From positions 868,001-932,000 of the forward strand of contig JAFKHH010000011.1 in the NCBI GenBank assembly GCA_017306865.1: 64,000 bases of DNA. Direction: 5' to 3'. Shown in pieces: positions 16,566 through 24,351 of the stretch. A program made the translations under genes and the position numbers. The stretch is from Filimonas sp. (GTDB lineage Bacteria > Bacteroidota > Bacteroidia > Chitinophagales > Chitinophagaceae). Each line of letters starts with the position of its first letter. The first letter of the stretch is position 1. The notes beneath the pieces are model-generated. The model did no database searches and was not told the DNA's origin. It saw nothing but the letters and a program-made list of their open reading frames with translations.

Positions 16566-17009
16566 CTACACTTCAGCTTTTTTCTGTCTTGCAGCATGTT
16601 GTTTTTCCAGCCGTATATTGTGGCGTATCGCCTGCCAGTATTCCGGTCCGTAACTCACAAATATTTCTGATCCCGCAGGAATGTTCTTTGTCGCCTCTAT
16701 AAAAACCTTTCCTTCCTTTTTTACATATTCAGCATTGTTGATTTTGCCTTTCACCCTGCCAATACCACGTGCATCATTTGCATAACGCGCCAGGTGTTTA
16801 GGAAAGTGTCTCGCGTCTATTACATGGTTACGGGTTGCATAAAAAATATACCCGTTGTCTTCATGCGCTGCTTCCTTCCACGAAGTGATTTTTCCTTTGT
16901 ATTCGACAATGCGGTCTCCTTTTGCAATGTCTTTTGATGTAAATAGACCTTTTCCTGCTCCCGGTAATGTTGATGTTTTAACGAGGAGTTGCTTTTCTAA
17001 ATGTGCCAC
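16566..17009 (-). CDS. SET-domain protein (putative protein lysine methyltransferase)
   Basis: The 147-residue protein is a compact SET domain. It has GAGKGLFTSKDIAKGDRIVEYKG at the N-terminus, then NHVIDARHFPKHLARYANDAR (the position of the canonical NHSCDPN motif, here RYANDAR), FIEATKNIPAGSEIFVSYGPEYW near the C-terminus, and a basic tail. SET enzymes transfer methyl groups from S-adenosylmethionine to lysines. Bacterial members are stand-alone and few targets are known. The fold is well supported; activity and target are inferred. Confidence 0.88.
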   Translation of the reverse strand: MAHLEKQLLVKTSTLPGAGKGLFTSKDIAKGDRIVEYKGKITSWKEAAHEDNGYIFYATRNHVIDARHFPKHLARYANDARGIGRVKGKINNAEYVKKEGKVFIEATKNIPAGSEIFVSYGPEYWQAIRHNIRLEKQHAARQKKAEV

Positions 17010-17199
17010 AAATAAAGAATTAAAAATTGAATTGGTGCTTAGCTCACTGAATACGGAGATAAACTGTTACTTATAACAATGCGGTGAAAATAGGATGTTT
17101 TTGTTGAGTGCCAATTCTTTTTCGGTAATTTCTTCTGGCAGGTAAGCGGTGGGAATGTAAGCCTGCATTGAATAGGGGCAATAGCTTGTGTATATAGCA

Positions 17200-17226
17200 A
17201 GAGAGCAGCTTTAAGGGCCGCTCTCT
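17200..17226 (-). terminator. Terminator behind the DUF983 gene
   Basis: AGAGAGC (17200-17206) pairs with GCTCTCT (17220-17226), with further internal pairing, 14 bp beyond the DUF983 stop. Confidence 0.6.
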
Positions 17227-17240
17227 ATGTTTAGTAAAAT

Positions 17241-17702
17241 TTACCAGTTGCCCATATGGGCTTCGTTTGTTCTTTCAGGCACCATAATGTCCCCTTTATT
17301 CCAGTCCTTGCTATAGCGTACGAAGAATGATAACCATATAGTACGGGACACGCGCATAAGCCATGGCTGTACCAGCAGCAATATAAAGGCGTTGGCGCCC
17401 AGCCACCAGAAAATACGGTTGTCATTCAATGAAAAGCCAATGAAAACCCACCATGCAATGAATGTGGCTACGCAAATAGCAATAGAGATGGCGTAGCTGA
17501 CATAGCTGGTTCCATAATAGAAACCTACTTCAATGTCGAATGGCTGACCGCATACATTGCAAGTCTCATTCATCTGCATATATGTTTTCAGGTTATAAGG
17601 ATTGCTGTGTTTATACATTTGCCCACGGCGGCAGCGCGGACATTTTGTTTGTAGTACACTGGCTATTACGTTTGGTTTACGATCACTATGATGGGCGCAC
17701 AT
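17241..17702 (-). CDS. DUF983 zinc-ribbon membrane protein
   Basis: Starting at ATG 17702, the 153-residue protein has a zinc-ribbon-like pair of motifs (CPRCRRG and CNVCG). Two to three membrane helices follow (about 75-95, 102-125), with the family-typical EVGFYYGTSYVSYA. DUF983 proteins have no settled function, though some lie near respiratory genes. It starts 10 bp behind the AraC gene, so the two form one unit read away from the polyketide cluster. Confidence 0.85.
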   Translation of the reverse strand: MCAHHSDRKPNVIASVLQTKCPRCRRGQMYKHSNPYNLKTYMQMNETCNVCGQPFDIEVGFYYGTSYVSYAISIAICVATFIAWWVFIGFSLNDNRIFWWLGANAFILLLVQPWLMRVSRTIWLSFFVRYSKDWNKGDIMVPERTNEAHMGNW

Positions 17703-17712
17703 AAAAAATGTT

Positions 17713-18600
17713 TTATAGTTGAATAAAATGTTTTCTGAATGTCTCCGGTGTCTGACCTGTGTATTTCTTAAAGAACCTGTTGAAATAAGCATTGTCCTTA
17801 AAGTTCAGGTAGTAGCCTATTTCAGCAATGGTCATATCTGCATTCGTCAATAGTCTTTTTGCCTCCAGCAGTACACGGTCCCTGATCACCTCACCGGCAG
17901 TTTTGCCTAGCATATCCTGTACAAAAGCATTCAGGTGATTAGCCGTTATATTCATTAAGTCTGCATACTCTTTGGGCAACCGCATCTTTATGTAATGCGT
18001 ATCTATGAGAGACAGCAAACGCTGCAACATCTGGTTTTTATGCTGCGGCAATTGTTGGTTACCGTTTTTCCGGCAGTTTTCATCTACTGTAATAAACAGT
18101 TCCAGCAGGCGCATACGGATCATGTCCAATGCATACGTATGATCGCTGCGCAGTTCTGTTAAGATAGACTCAAACAGGCTGGTTACTTTTTCATGAATGG
18201 TTACAGGTAACTGGCAAACGCTCTCTTCGCTTATACCCCTGAAGAAGCCAAAACGATCTATGTAATGCTCGTTTTGCAGAAAGGGCGTAAAAAAACTTTG
18301 AGAAAAATGAACGATGTAACCTTGTATATCGCCTTTAAAGTCCCAGCCGTGTACCTGTCCCGGCGTCATGAAATATGCCTGGTAAGGTTTTACTTTAAAC
18401 CGTACAAAGTCGATCGTGTGGCTGCCTCCGCCTTCTGTAAACAATACCAGGTGATAGAAAGAGTGCCTGTGCGGGCGGTGTAAATGTGTGTAGTGTTTGT
18501 GCACATAATCGCCCAGGCGCTCAGCCAGCAAGTGTTGCTCAGGATTGTTATTCTTACTGATACTGCTGATATCGTAAACCGGTATGGATGCTCTAGCCAT
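17713..18600 (-). CDS. AraC-family regulator, divergent from the type III PKS operon
   Basis: The 295-residue protein has an N-terminal cupin-type ligand-binding half (HRPHRHSFYHLVLFTEGGGSHTIDF near residue 45, PYQAYFMTPGQVHGW). A C-terminal AraC double helix-turn-helix follows (about 195-290, with AEIGYYLNFKDNAYFNRFFKKYTGQTP). It shares a 164-bp divergent promoter with the UbiA-PKS operon and is the natural candidate for its activator. A -7-like TACCTTTG lies at 18620-18627 on its strand. The effector is unknown. Confidence 0.92.
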   Translation of the reverse strand: MARASIPVYDISSISKNNNPEQHLLAERLGDYVHKHYTHLHRPHRHSFYHLVLFTEGGGSHTIDFVRFKVKPYQAYFMTPGQVHGWDFKGDIQGYIVHFSQSFFTPFLQNEHYIDRFGFFRGISEESVCQLPVTIHEKVTSLFESILTELRSDHTYALDMIRMRLLELFITVDENCRKNGNQQLPQHKNQMLQRLLSLIDTHYIKMRLPKEYADLMNITANHLNAFVQDMLGKTAGEVIRDRVLLEAKRLLTNADMTIAEIGYYLNFKDNAYFNRFFKKYTGQTPETFRKHFIQL

Positions 18601-18672
18601 TGATCGATTTTTTCAGATACAAAGGTAATAGCAAAGCGTTTTACGGCTGTTGCGTTATTTAGGTAGCTTATG

Positions 18673-18702
18673 GTACTTTTTACTTATTTTGTACTTTTTA
18701 CT
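18673..18702. promoter_or_regulatory. Direct-repeat operator candidate for the AraC regulator
   Basis: GTACTTTTTACT occurs at 18673-18684 and again at 18691-18702, an 18-bp period, in the divergent promoter between the araC gene and the UbiA-PKS operon. AraC-family activators commonly bind direct repeats, so this is the best visible binding site. Confidence 0.5.
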
Positions 18703-18764
18703 GGTCTGGCGAAAGGCGAGATAGGTAGTTTTTCAATATTCTTTCAAATGTGTAACTTGTTAGC

Positions 18765-19622
18765 ATGCTTCAAAAAAATACCATTACGCTGTTGCGTCTT
18801 CCTTTCTCGTTCTTTTTGATGCCGGTCTTCTTTTTCGCCCTAAGCCAGGTCAGCCATATTAATTATGGGAAAGCTGCATTGGTATTTATCATTTTGCATT
18901 TTATTATGTATCCGGCCAGTAACGGGTACAATAGTTATATGGATAGGGATGAAGAAAGTATAGGCATGCTGGAAAAGCCACCTGCACCCACACGGCAGTT
19001 ATTCTATCTTACTTTGGTTATGGATGTGCTGGCGGCACTGCTTAGCTTCCTTGTAAACATACCTTTTGCCATTTGTATCATTGCAAATATTATAGCTTCG
19101 CGGGCGTATAGCTATAGAGGCATACGTCTGAAGAAATACCCAGTATGGGGATTTTTGACCGTAGTACTTTTCCAGGGCGCAATCACCTATTACATGGTTT
19201 TTGCAGGCGCCTCGGCTATGCCTCCCGGCACACCGTGGATGGGCATGCTTATAAGTCTTTTCCTGTTTGGAGGATTTTATCCGCTAACGCAGATCTACCA
19301 GCATGAGCAGGATAGGAAAGACGGTGTTCGTACCATTAGTTATATGCTAGGCCTGAATGGTACTTTTCTTTTTAGCGCAATAATGTACCTGCTGGCGGAG
19401 GTATTTCTGTTCATTTATTTTTCCGGCAGAGGGCAGCTACTACATTTCTTCCTGCTACTTTTATTTCTATCACCTGTTGTGCTTTATTTCTTTTACTGGT
19501 GGATGCAGGTAAGAAAAGATGGTGCAAACGCCAACTTTCGTTTATCTCTCCGGATGAACGTGATAGCGGCTAGTTGCACCAATCTTGGTTTTATTGTATT
19601 GTACCTGCTTAATCATTTTTAG
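18765..19622 (+). CDS. UbiA-family prenyltransferase of the PKS cluster
   Basis: The 285-residue membrane protein has about eight to nine helices and recognisable but variant UbiA Asp-rich motifs. Motif 1 is NGYNSYMDRDEES (N56, D60, D62; the third Asp is replaced by Glu), and motif 2 is HEQDRKDGVRT near residue 185. UbiA enzymes transfer prenyl chains to aromatic acceptors in the inner membrane. As first gene of the operon, 9 bp before the PKS, it probably prenylates the polyketide product or a derived phenol. It is distinct from the second UbiA at 51224-52168, which keeps canonical motifs. Confidence 0.88.
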   Translation: MLQKNTITLLRLPFSFFLMPVFFFALSQVSHINYGKAALVFIILHFIMYPASNGYNSYMDRDEESIGMLEKPPAPTRQLFYLTLVMDVLAALLSFLVNIPFAICIIANIIASRAYSYRGIRLKKYPVWGFLTVVLFQGAITYYMVFAGASAMPPGTPWMGMLISLFLFGGFYPLTQIYQHEQDRKDGVRTISYMLGLNGTFLFSAIMYLLAEVFLFIYFSGRGQLLHFFLLLLFLSPVVLYFFYWWMQVRKDGANANFRLSLRMNVIAASCTNLGFIVLYLLNHF

Positions 19623-19631
19623 AAATAGGCA

Positions 19632-20768
19632 TTGCTTTTGTCAACCTTTTGGGGAGAATGCCCGTTTATATTCTTAAATTATAACCTGTTGAGCGAGATT
19701 GTTTCCATAGGCACGGCTTTGCCGCAGTACCGGCACAGGCAAAAAGACATTTTGCAGTTTATGTTGCAGGCATATCAGCCGGAAGGTGATGACCGCAGAA
19801 GGCTGGAGTTATTGTATGACCGCAGCGGCATTGCATACCGTTATTCTGTTGTGCCTGATTATTCGCTAACAGAGCGATCATTCTATCCTGCCACACCTGA
19901 CCTGGAACCGTTTCCGCTATTGGAGAAAAGAATGCAGTGGTATGAACAACATGCTGCCGCATTAAGTATGCGGGCAATAGAGCAATGTATAGAAGGATAC
20001 CTGGACAAAGATGAACTGACATGGCTTATTACAGTCAGTTGCACGGGTATGTCGGCTCCCGGCCTGGATATACAAATAGTACAGCAAATGGATCTGCAGC
20101 CAAGCATCAGGCGTAGTAGTGTAAACTTTATGGGTTGCTATGCAGCTATTCACGCATTGAAATTGGCGGATGCCATTTGTAAAGCAGATGCAGACGCATG
20201 CGTAATGATCGTTTGTACGGAACTGTGTACACTGCATTTTCAGAAAGGGAATGATATGGATAATATTACATCCAGTCTTTTGTTTGGAGATGGTGCCGCT
20301 GCCGTATTAGTAACCGGTGCATCTTATAAAGGCAAAGGCCTGCACATCGCTTCCTTCCACTCCGAAGTGGTTTTGCAAGGGCGGCAGGATATGGCGTGGA
20401 ATTTATCGGGCAAAGGATTCCTGATGCACCTGAGTGCATACATCCCTCAATTGTTAAAGACCGGTATAACACCTCTGCTGGAAAAAGCTTTGCAACAATC
20501 TGGTATAGGCAGAGAGGAGATAACACGCTGGGCGTTTCACCCGGGCGGAAAGAAAATATTGGAAACAATACAGACCGAGTTGCAACTAAATGAGGACGAT
20601 CTTGCACCATCGTTCAGCATCCTGAATGATTATGGGAATATGTCTTCTCCGACAGTGCTATTCGTATTGCAAACGATCATACAACAGCTTAGCGGGAATA
20701 AAGAAAAAATATTTGCTGCTGCTTTTGGTCCCGGCCTTACTATGGAAACCGTAATCCTCGAACAATGA
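19632..20768 (+). CDS. Type III polyketide synthase (chalcone/stilbene synthase family)
   Basis: The 378-residue protein is a type III PKS with the full catalytic triad: C169 in NFMGCYAAIHALK, H303 in AFHPGGKKIL and N336 in NDYGNMSSPTV. It also has SCTGMSAPGLD near 136 and the closing FGPGLTME near 366. Such enzymes extend an acyl-CoA or acyl-ACP starter with malonyl units and cyclise the chain to resorcinols, pyrones or related phenols. The starter cannot be read from sequence. The start is uncertain: the frame opens with TTG 19632, 9 bp after the ubiA stop, and other TTG/CTG codons lie at 19686-19691. It overlaps the methyltransferase gene by 4 bp (ATGA). Confidence 0.93.
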   Translation: MLLSTFWGECPFIFLNYNLLSEIVSIGTALPQYRHRQKDILQFMLQAYQPEGDDRRRLELLYDRSGIAYRYSVVPDYSLTERSFYPATPDLEPFPLLEKRMQWYEQHAAALSMRAIEQCIEGYLDKDELTWLITVSCTGMSAPGLDIQIVQQMDLQPSIRRSSVNFMGCYAAIHALKLADAICKADADACVMIVCTELCTLHFQKGNDMDNITSSLLFGDGAAAVLVTGASYKGKGLHIASFHSEVVLQGRQDMAWNLSGKGFLMHLSAYIPQLLKTGITPLLEKALQQSGIGREEITRWAFHPGGKKILETIQTELQLNEDDLAPSFSILNDYGNMSSPTVLFVLQTIIQQLSGNKEKIFAAAFGPGLTMETVILEQ

Positions 20769-21484
20769 GCCGATACACACACCGTTCTTCTCTTACAGAA
20801 CTGATAGACGCTCCCGGTGTGCCCTTCGATGATTGGTCACAATGCCTGCATGAGCTGAATGTGATCAATACATGGTTGGGCGGACATGTGATTACCTTGC
20901 AGGGTGTGAAACAATTGCTTGAGGGAATAAATGGCCCGGTTATTATTGCCGAGATCGGTTGTGGTGGAGGCGATAATCTGAAGGCCATTCATGCATGGAA
21001 CAGGCATAAGGGATTGCAACTGGAGTACGTAGGTGTGGACTATAGCGAAGCTTGCATTGACTTTGCAAAAGAAAACTGTAGTGCTTTGCCTGTTGTCTCG
21101 TTTATTCATAGTGATTACAGAACAGCACAGTTTCAACAAAAACCGGATATTATTTTTAGCTCGCTCTTCTGCCATCATTTTACAGACGCTCAGTTGTTGG
21201 AAATGATGTTGTGGCTGGATGCAAATACAACAACCGGCTTTTTTATTAATGACCTGCAACGGCATCCGTTGGCCTATTATTCTATCAAATGGCTGACAGC
21301 ACTGTTATCTAATTCATACCTGGTAAAAAATGATGCACCTATATCTGTATTGCGCGGGTTTAGAAAAGCAGAGTGGGAATGTATTCTTCAGCAGGCTGGT
21401 ATAAAACAATATAGTATTCACTGGAAATGGGCTTTCCGTTATTTGATCGTTGTCTGTAAATCTCTGGCATTAAAACAAGTATGA
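20765..21484 (+). CDS. SAM-dependent methyltransferase of the PKS cluster
   Basis: The 239-residue protein has a class I methyltransferase fold: motif I IIAEIGCGGGDNL near residue 60, acidic YVGVDYSEACIDFA near 90, and SDYRT then DIIFSSLFCHHF as motifs II-III. Start and stop overlap the neighbours by ATGA on both sides, so it is translated with the PKS and the oxidoreductase. It probably O- or C-methylates the phenolic product. Confidence 0.9.
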   Translation: MSRYTHRSSLTELIDAPGVPFDDWSQCLHELNVINTWLGGHVITLQGVKQLLEGINGPVIIAEIGCGGGDNLKAIHAWNRHKGLQLEYVGVDYSEACIDFAKENCSALPVVSFIHSDYRTAQFQQKPDIIFSSLFCHHFTDAQLLEMMLWLDANTTTGFFINDLQRHPLAYYSIKWLTALLSNSYLVKNDAPISVLRGFRKAEWECILQQAGIKQYSIHWKWAFRYLIVVCKSLALKQV

Positions 21485-22620
21485 GTACACGGGATCAATA
21501 TGACGTAGCTGTAATAGGTGGTGGATTAGCCGGGCTTGCTGTTGCAATACAACTGGCAAAACAATCATTTAGCGTTGTTCTTTTTGAGAAAGAAGTATAT
21601 CCCTTTCATAAAGTTTGCGGTGAGTATATCAGCTTTGAGTCGTGGCCTTTTTTGCAATCACTAGGCGTTCCGTTGGAGGAGTGGGATTTGCCAAAGATAA
21701 CCCAGCTTAAGCTGTCTTCTCCACGTGGTACAAGTTTGCAGCAACTATTACCATTGGGCGGTTTTGGCATTAGCCGTTATAAACTGGATAATGCACTTAT
21801 GCAACTGGCAAGGCAATGTGGGGTAGTTGTTTGTGATGGCGTAACGGTGCGCGATGCGGTACTGCAGGATGATCTGTTTCATATAAATACCGGTACACAA
21901 ACTTTTTTTGCGCGCGCCTGTTGCGGTGCATTTGGCAAGCGGTCTAACCTGGATGTGAAATGGGACCGTCCTTTTGTAAAAGAGAGGACGACTTCGTTGA
22001 ACCATTTTATTGCTGTAAAATATCATGCTTATTTATCTCTGCCATCAAATGAAATTGCACTGCACAATTTCAAAAATGGTTATTGTGGCATGTCTGCTAT
22101 AGAAGATAACAAGGCTTGTATCTGTTACCTTACTACTGCCGGTAACCTGCGCGATAGTGGAAAAAGTATTCCCGGAATGGAAGAAAGCGTATTGATGAAA
22201 AATCCTTTTTTAAAAAAGGCATTTGCTGAGGCATCGATCCTGTATGAAAAGCCATTGAGCATAGCGCAGATCAGCTTTGAGAAGAAAGCACAGGTAGAAT
22301 CGCACATATTAATGCTGGGCGATGCTGCAGGCCTTATCACACCTTTGTGTGGCAATGGTATGAGTATGGCGTTACATAGTAGCAAACTGGCTGCTATGTT
22401 GATCACTCTTTATTTAAAGAATGAAGTCAGCCGTACAGAGATGGAGCATTTGTATGTACAACGATGGAATAAACAATTCAAAAGCCGCCTGCGCACCGGC
22501 AGAATGATCCAGTCTGTATTTGGCAGCGAATGGTTAAGTAATATGTTTATTCAAACGATGAAGCAATTTCCTTTCCTGGCAGACAAACTTATCAGGCAAA
22601 CACACGGTACCGCATTCTAA
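21481..22620 (+). CDS. FAD-dependent oxidoreductase (geranylgeranyl reductase/FixC-like) of the PKS cluster
   Basis: The 379-residue flavoprotein has an N-terminal VAVIGGGLAGLAVAI dinucleotide site (about 9-23) and HKVCGEYISFE. A second FAD motif, MLGDAAGLITPLCGNGMSMA, lies near residue 278. This is the pattern of geranylgeranyl-reductase or aromatic hydroxylase relatives. As last gene of the four-gene unit it may hydroxylate the ring to a quinol or quinone, or reduce prenyl double bonds. The sequence does not decide between these. It overlaps the methyltransferase gene by 4 bp. Confidence 0.88.
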   Translation: MSTRDQYDVAVIGGGLAGLAVAIQLAKQSFSVVLFEKEVYPFHKVCGEYISFESWPFLQSLGVPLEEWDLPKITQLKLSSPRGTSLQQLLPLGGFGISRYKLDNALMQLARQCGVVVCDGVTVRDAVLQDDLFHINTGTQTFFARACCGAFGKRSNLDVKWDRPFVKERTTSLNHFIAVKYHAYLSLPSNEIALHNFKNGYCGMSAIEDNKACICYLTTAGNLRDSGKSIPGMEESVLMKNPFLKKAFAEASILYEKPLSIAQISFEKKAQVESHILMLGDAAGLITPLCGNGMSMALHSSKLAAMLITLYLKNEVSRTEMEHLYVQRWNKQFKSRLRTGRMIQSVFGSEWLSNMFIQTMKQFPFLADKLIRQTHGTAF

Positions 22621-22738
22621 ATAATTTATTGCCCGCGAAAAAAACTTATGGGTTACATTCGTTACTCACTATTGATGTGCATAGCAGTCATCTGATGTAT
22701 GTGCAGGATATTTTTTTCTAACTACATAATAGAGCGTG

Positions 22739-23728
22739 ATGAAGATTTCATTTGATGAGTTGAAAGCAGCATTTAAGAACGTACTGTTGCGTTTGTCTTT
22801 TACAGAGGAAAAAGCAGACCTATGTGCAGGTATCTTTGCTTCCAATAGCAGGGATGGTGTGTATTCGCACGGGCTTAACCGCTTTCCTGTTTTTGTAAAG
22901 CATGTGCAGAGTGGGCATATAAAACCTGATGCAGAGCCTGTGTTAGTAGAGCGCAACGGCATTATAGAAACATATGACGGGCAACTGGGGCCAGGCATTT
23001 ACAATGCAAGTGTCTGTATGAAGCGTGCAACAACGTTGGCAAAAGAAAATGGAATAGGTTTCGTTGTCATAAAAAATACCAACCACTGGATGCGTGGTGG
23101 TACGTATGGCTGGCAGGCGGCAGACGATGGCTGTGTTAGTATCAGTTTTACAAATGCCTATGCCTGTATGCCGCCGTGGGGTGGTAAAGATGCGAGATTG
23201 GGCAACAACCCATTAGTTATAGGTGTGCCGCGCCGGGAAGGCCACCTGGTATTGGATATGGCGATGTCTCAATACTCTTATGGTAAAATGCAAACCTATG
23301 AGCTGGAGGGCAAGCAACTGCCTTATGCAGGCGGTGTAGATGAAGCAGGCGAACTGACGCATGACCCTGCACTGGTGCACAAGCTGCAAAGTGCATTACC
23401 GGCAGGCTTGTGGAAAGGTTCCGGCCTGGCACTTATGCTGGATGTACTGCTCACTGCATTAAGTGGTGGTAAATCCACTGCCGCCATTGCAGCAGCAGGA
23501 AGTGAATACGGTGTTTCGCAATGTTTTATTGCGATCAATTCTCCTAACCTGCACGCATCGCTGATAGAAGAAATACTGGCCTATACTAAATCGTCAACGC
23601 CGGTTAAAGAAAATGGCGCTATTCAATACCCCGGCGAGAATACGCTGGCAATACGTAAACAAAATGAAGCAGAAGGCATACCTGTAAATGAAGAGATGTG
23701 GAATAAGGTGAAGAATATGTTGCATTAA
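22739..23728 (+). CDS. YiaK-like 2,3-diketo-L-gulonate reductase (Ldh2 family)
   Basis: The 329-residue protein belongs to the malate/L-lactate dehydrogenase-2 family and matches YiaK most closely. The motifs are SRDGVYSHGLNRFP (catalytic-histidine region), NTNHWMRGGTYGWQA, and NNPLVIGVPRREGHLVLDMA, with a C-terminal LHASLIEEIL segment. YiaK reduces 2,3-diketo-L-gulonate with NAD(P)H in ascorbate or uronate breakdown. Neighbouring genes of that route are absent, so the exact keto-acid substrate is uncertain. ATG 22739 is chosen over an adjoining GTG. Confidence 0.85.
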   Translation: MKISFDELKAAFKNVLLRLSFTEEKADLCAGIFASNSRDGVYSHGLNRFPVFVKHVQSGHIKPDAEPVLVERNGIIETYDGQLGPGIYNASVCMKRATTLAKENGIGFVVIKNTNHWMRGGTYGWQAADDGCVSISFTNAYACMPPWGGKDARLGNNPLVIGVPRREGHLVLDMAMSQYSYGKMQTYELEGKQLPYAGGVDEAGELTHDPALVHKLQSALPAGLWKGSGLALMLDVLLTALSGGKSTAAIAAAGSEYGVSQCFIAINSPNLHASLIEEILAYTKSSTPVKENGAIQYPGENTLAIRKQNEAEGIPVNEEMWNKVKNMLH

Positions 23729-24351
23729 GTTTCTCTTCCTCGTCGGGAGACCTACTGTGTACCCACATCTTTTATCTACAGGTTGCATACCTACGGCATG
23801 CAAAAGCCCCAATAATATATATACTACCAATATCCGATCCCTACGGGATCATAACCTGATTCTATAAAAGTCTTAGTATCTGAAACGCAGATCCCGTAGG
23901 GATCAAACATCGGTAGCTTCCCCAATACACATGCTTCGGCATGTCGTAGGTATGCGACCTATGCTGTAGCTCCTGCCAGCGGTCGAGCAGGTCTTTGAAG
24001 CGCTGTTGAATTAAATGGCAAAAGCCCCGGCGCGTGTCCTCACGCGCCGGTTGCTAACTGGTTCGTGGAGACACGAATCAGGGCGACAGGCTTTCGACGC
24101 TGTCGAATAATATTCTTATCAAAAGCTATTCTGGTGCAGGCCTCCCGGCCTGTGCTTTTTTGTCACTAATCTCATTCCAGGCAGTACGTCTTTAGTTATT
24201 GTGCTTTAGTAATAAGTAAGCACAGGCCGGGAGGCCTGCGCTAGTAAATTCGTCAGGAGACGAGGAAGGGAGGCAAAGGCATTGATAAAGATTTCTTAAT
24301 GCGGCAAGCTTCCTTTTGCAGGATGGCATCAACGTACTTTGCGGGCATTTA
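23729..24351. repeat. Nested palindromic intergenic region
   Basis: No gene is supported here. An imperfect inverted repeat of about 90 bp (about 23776-23865 and 23875-23970) contains GCATACCTACGGCATGC and GATCCCTACGGGATC in both arms. The double-hairpin module CCGGCGCGTG/CACGCGCCGG and CTGGTTCGTG/CACGAATCAG lies at 24027-24081. A perfect 22-bp inverted repeat built on AGGCCTCCCGGCCTG sits at 24136-24157 and 24218-24239. The outer edges carry related CGTC-GAGACG wording near 23741 and 24252. Confidence 0.75.

Noticed and set aside
23729-24351. CRISPR array
   Set aside because: The repeats are inverted and nested, not regularly spaced direct repeats, and no cas gene is present.
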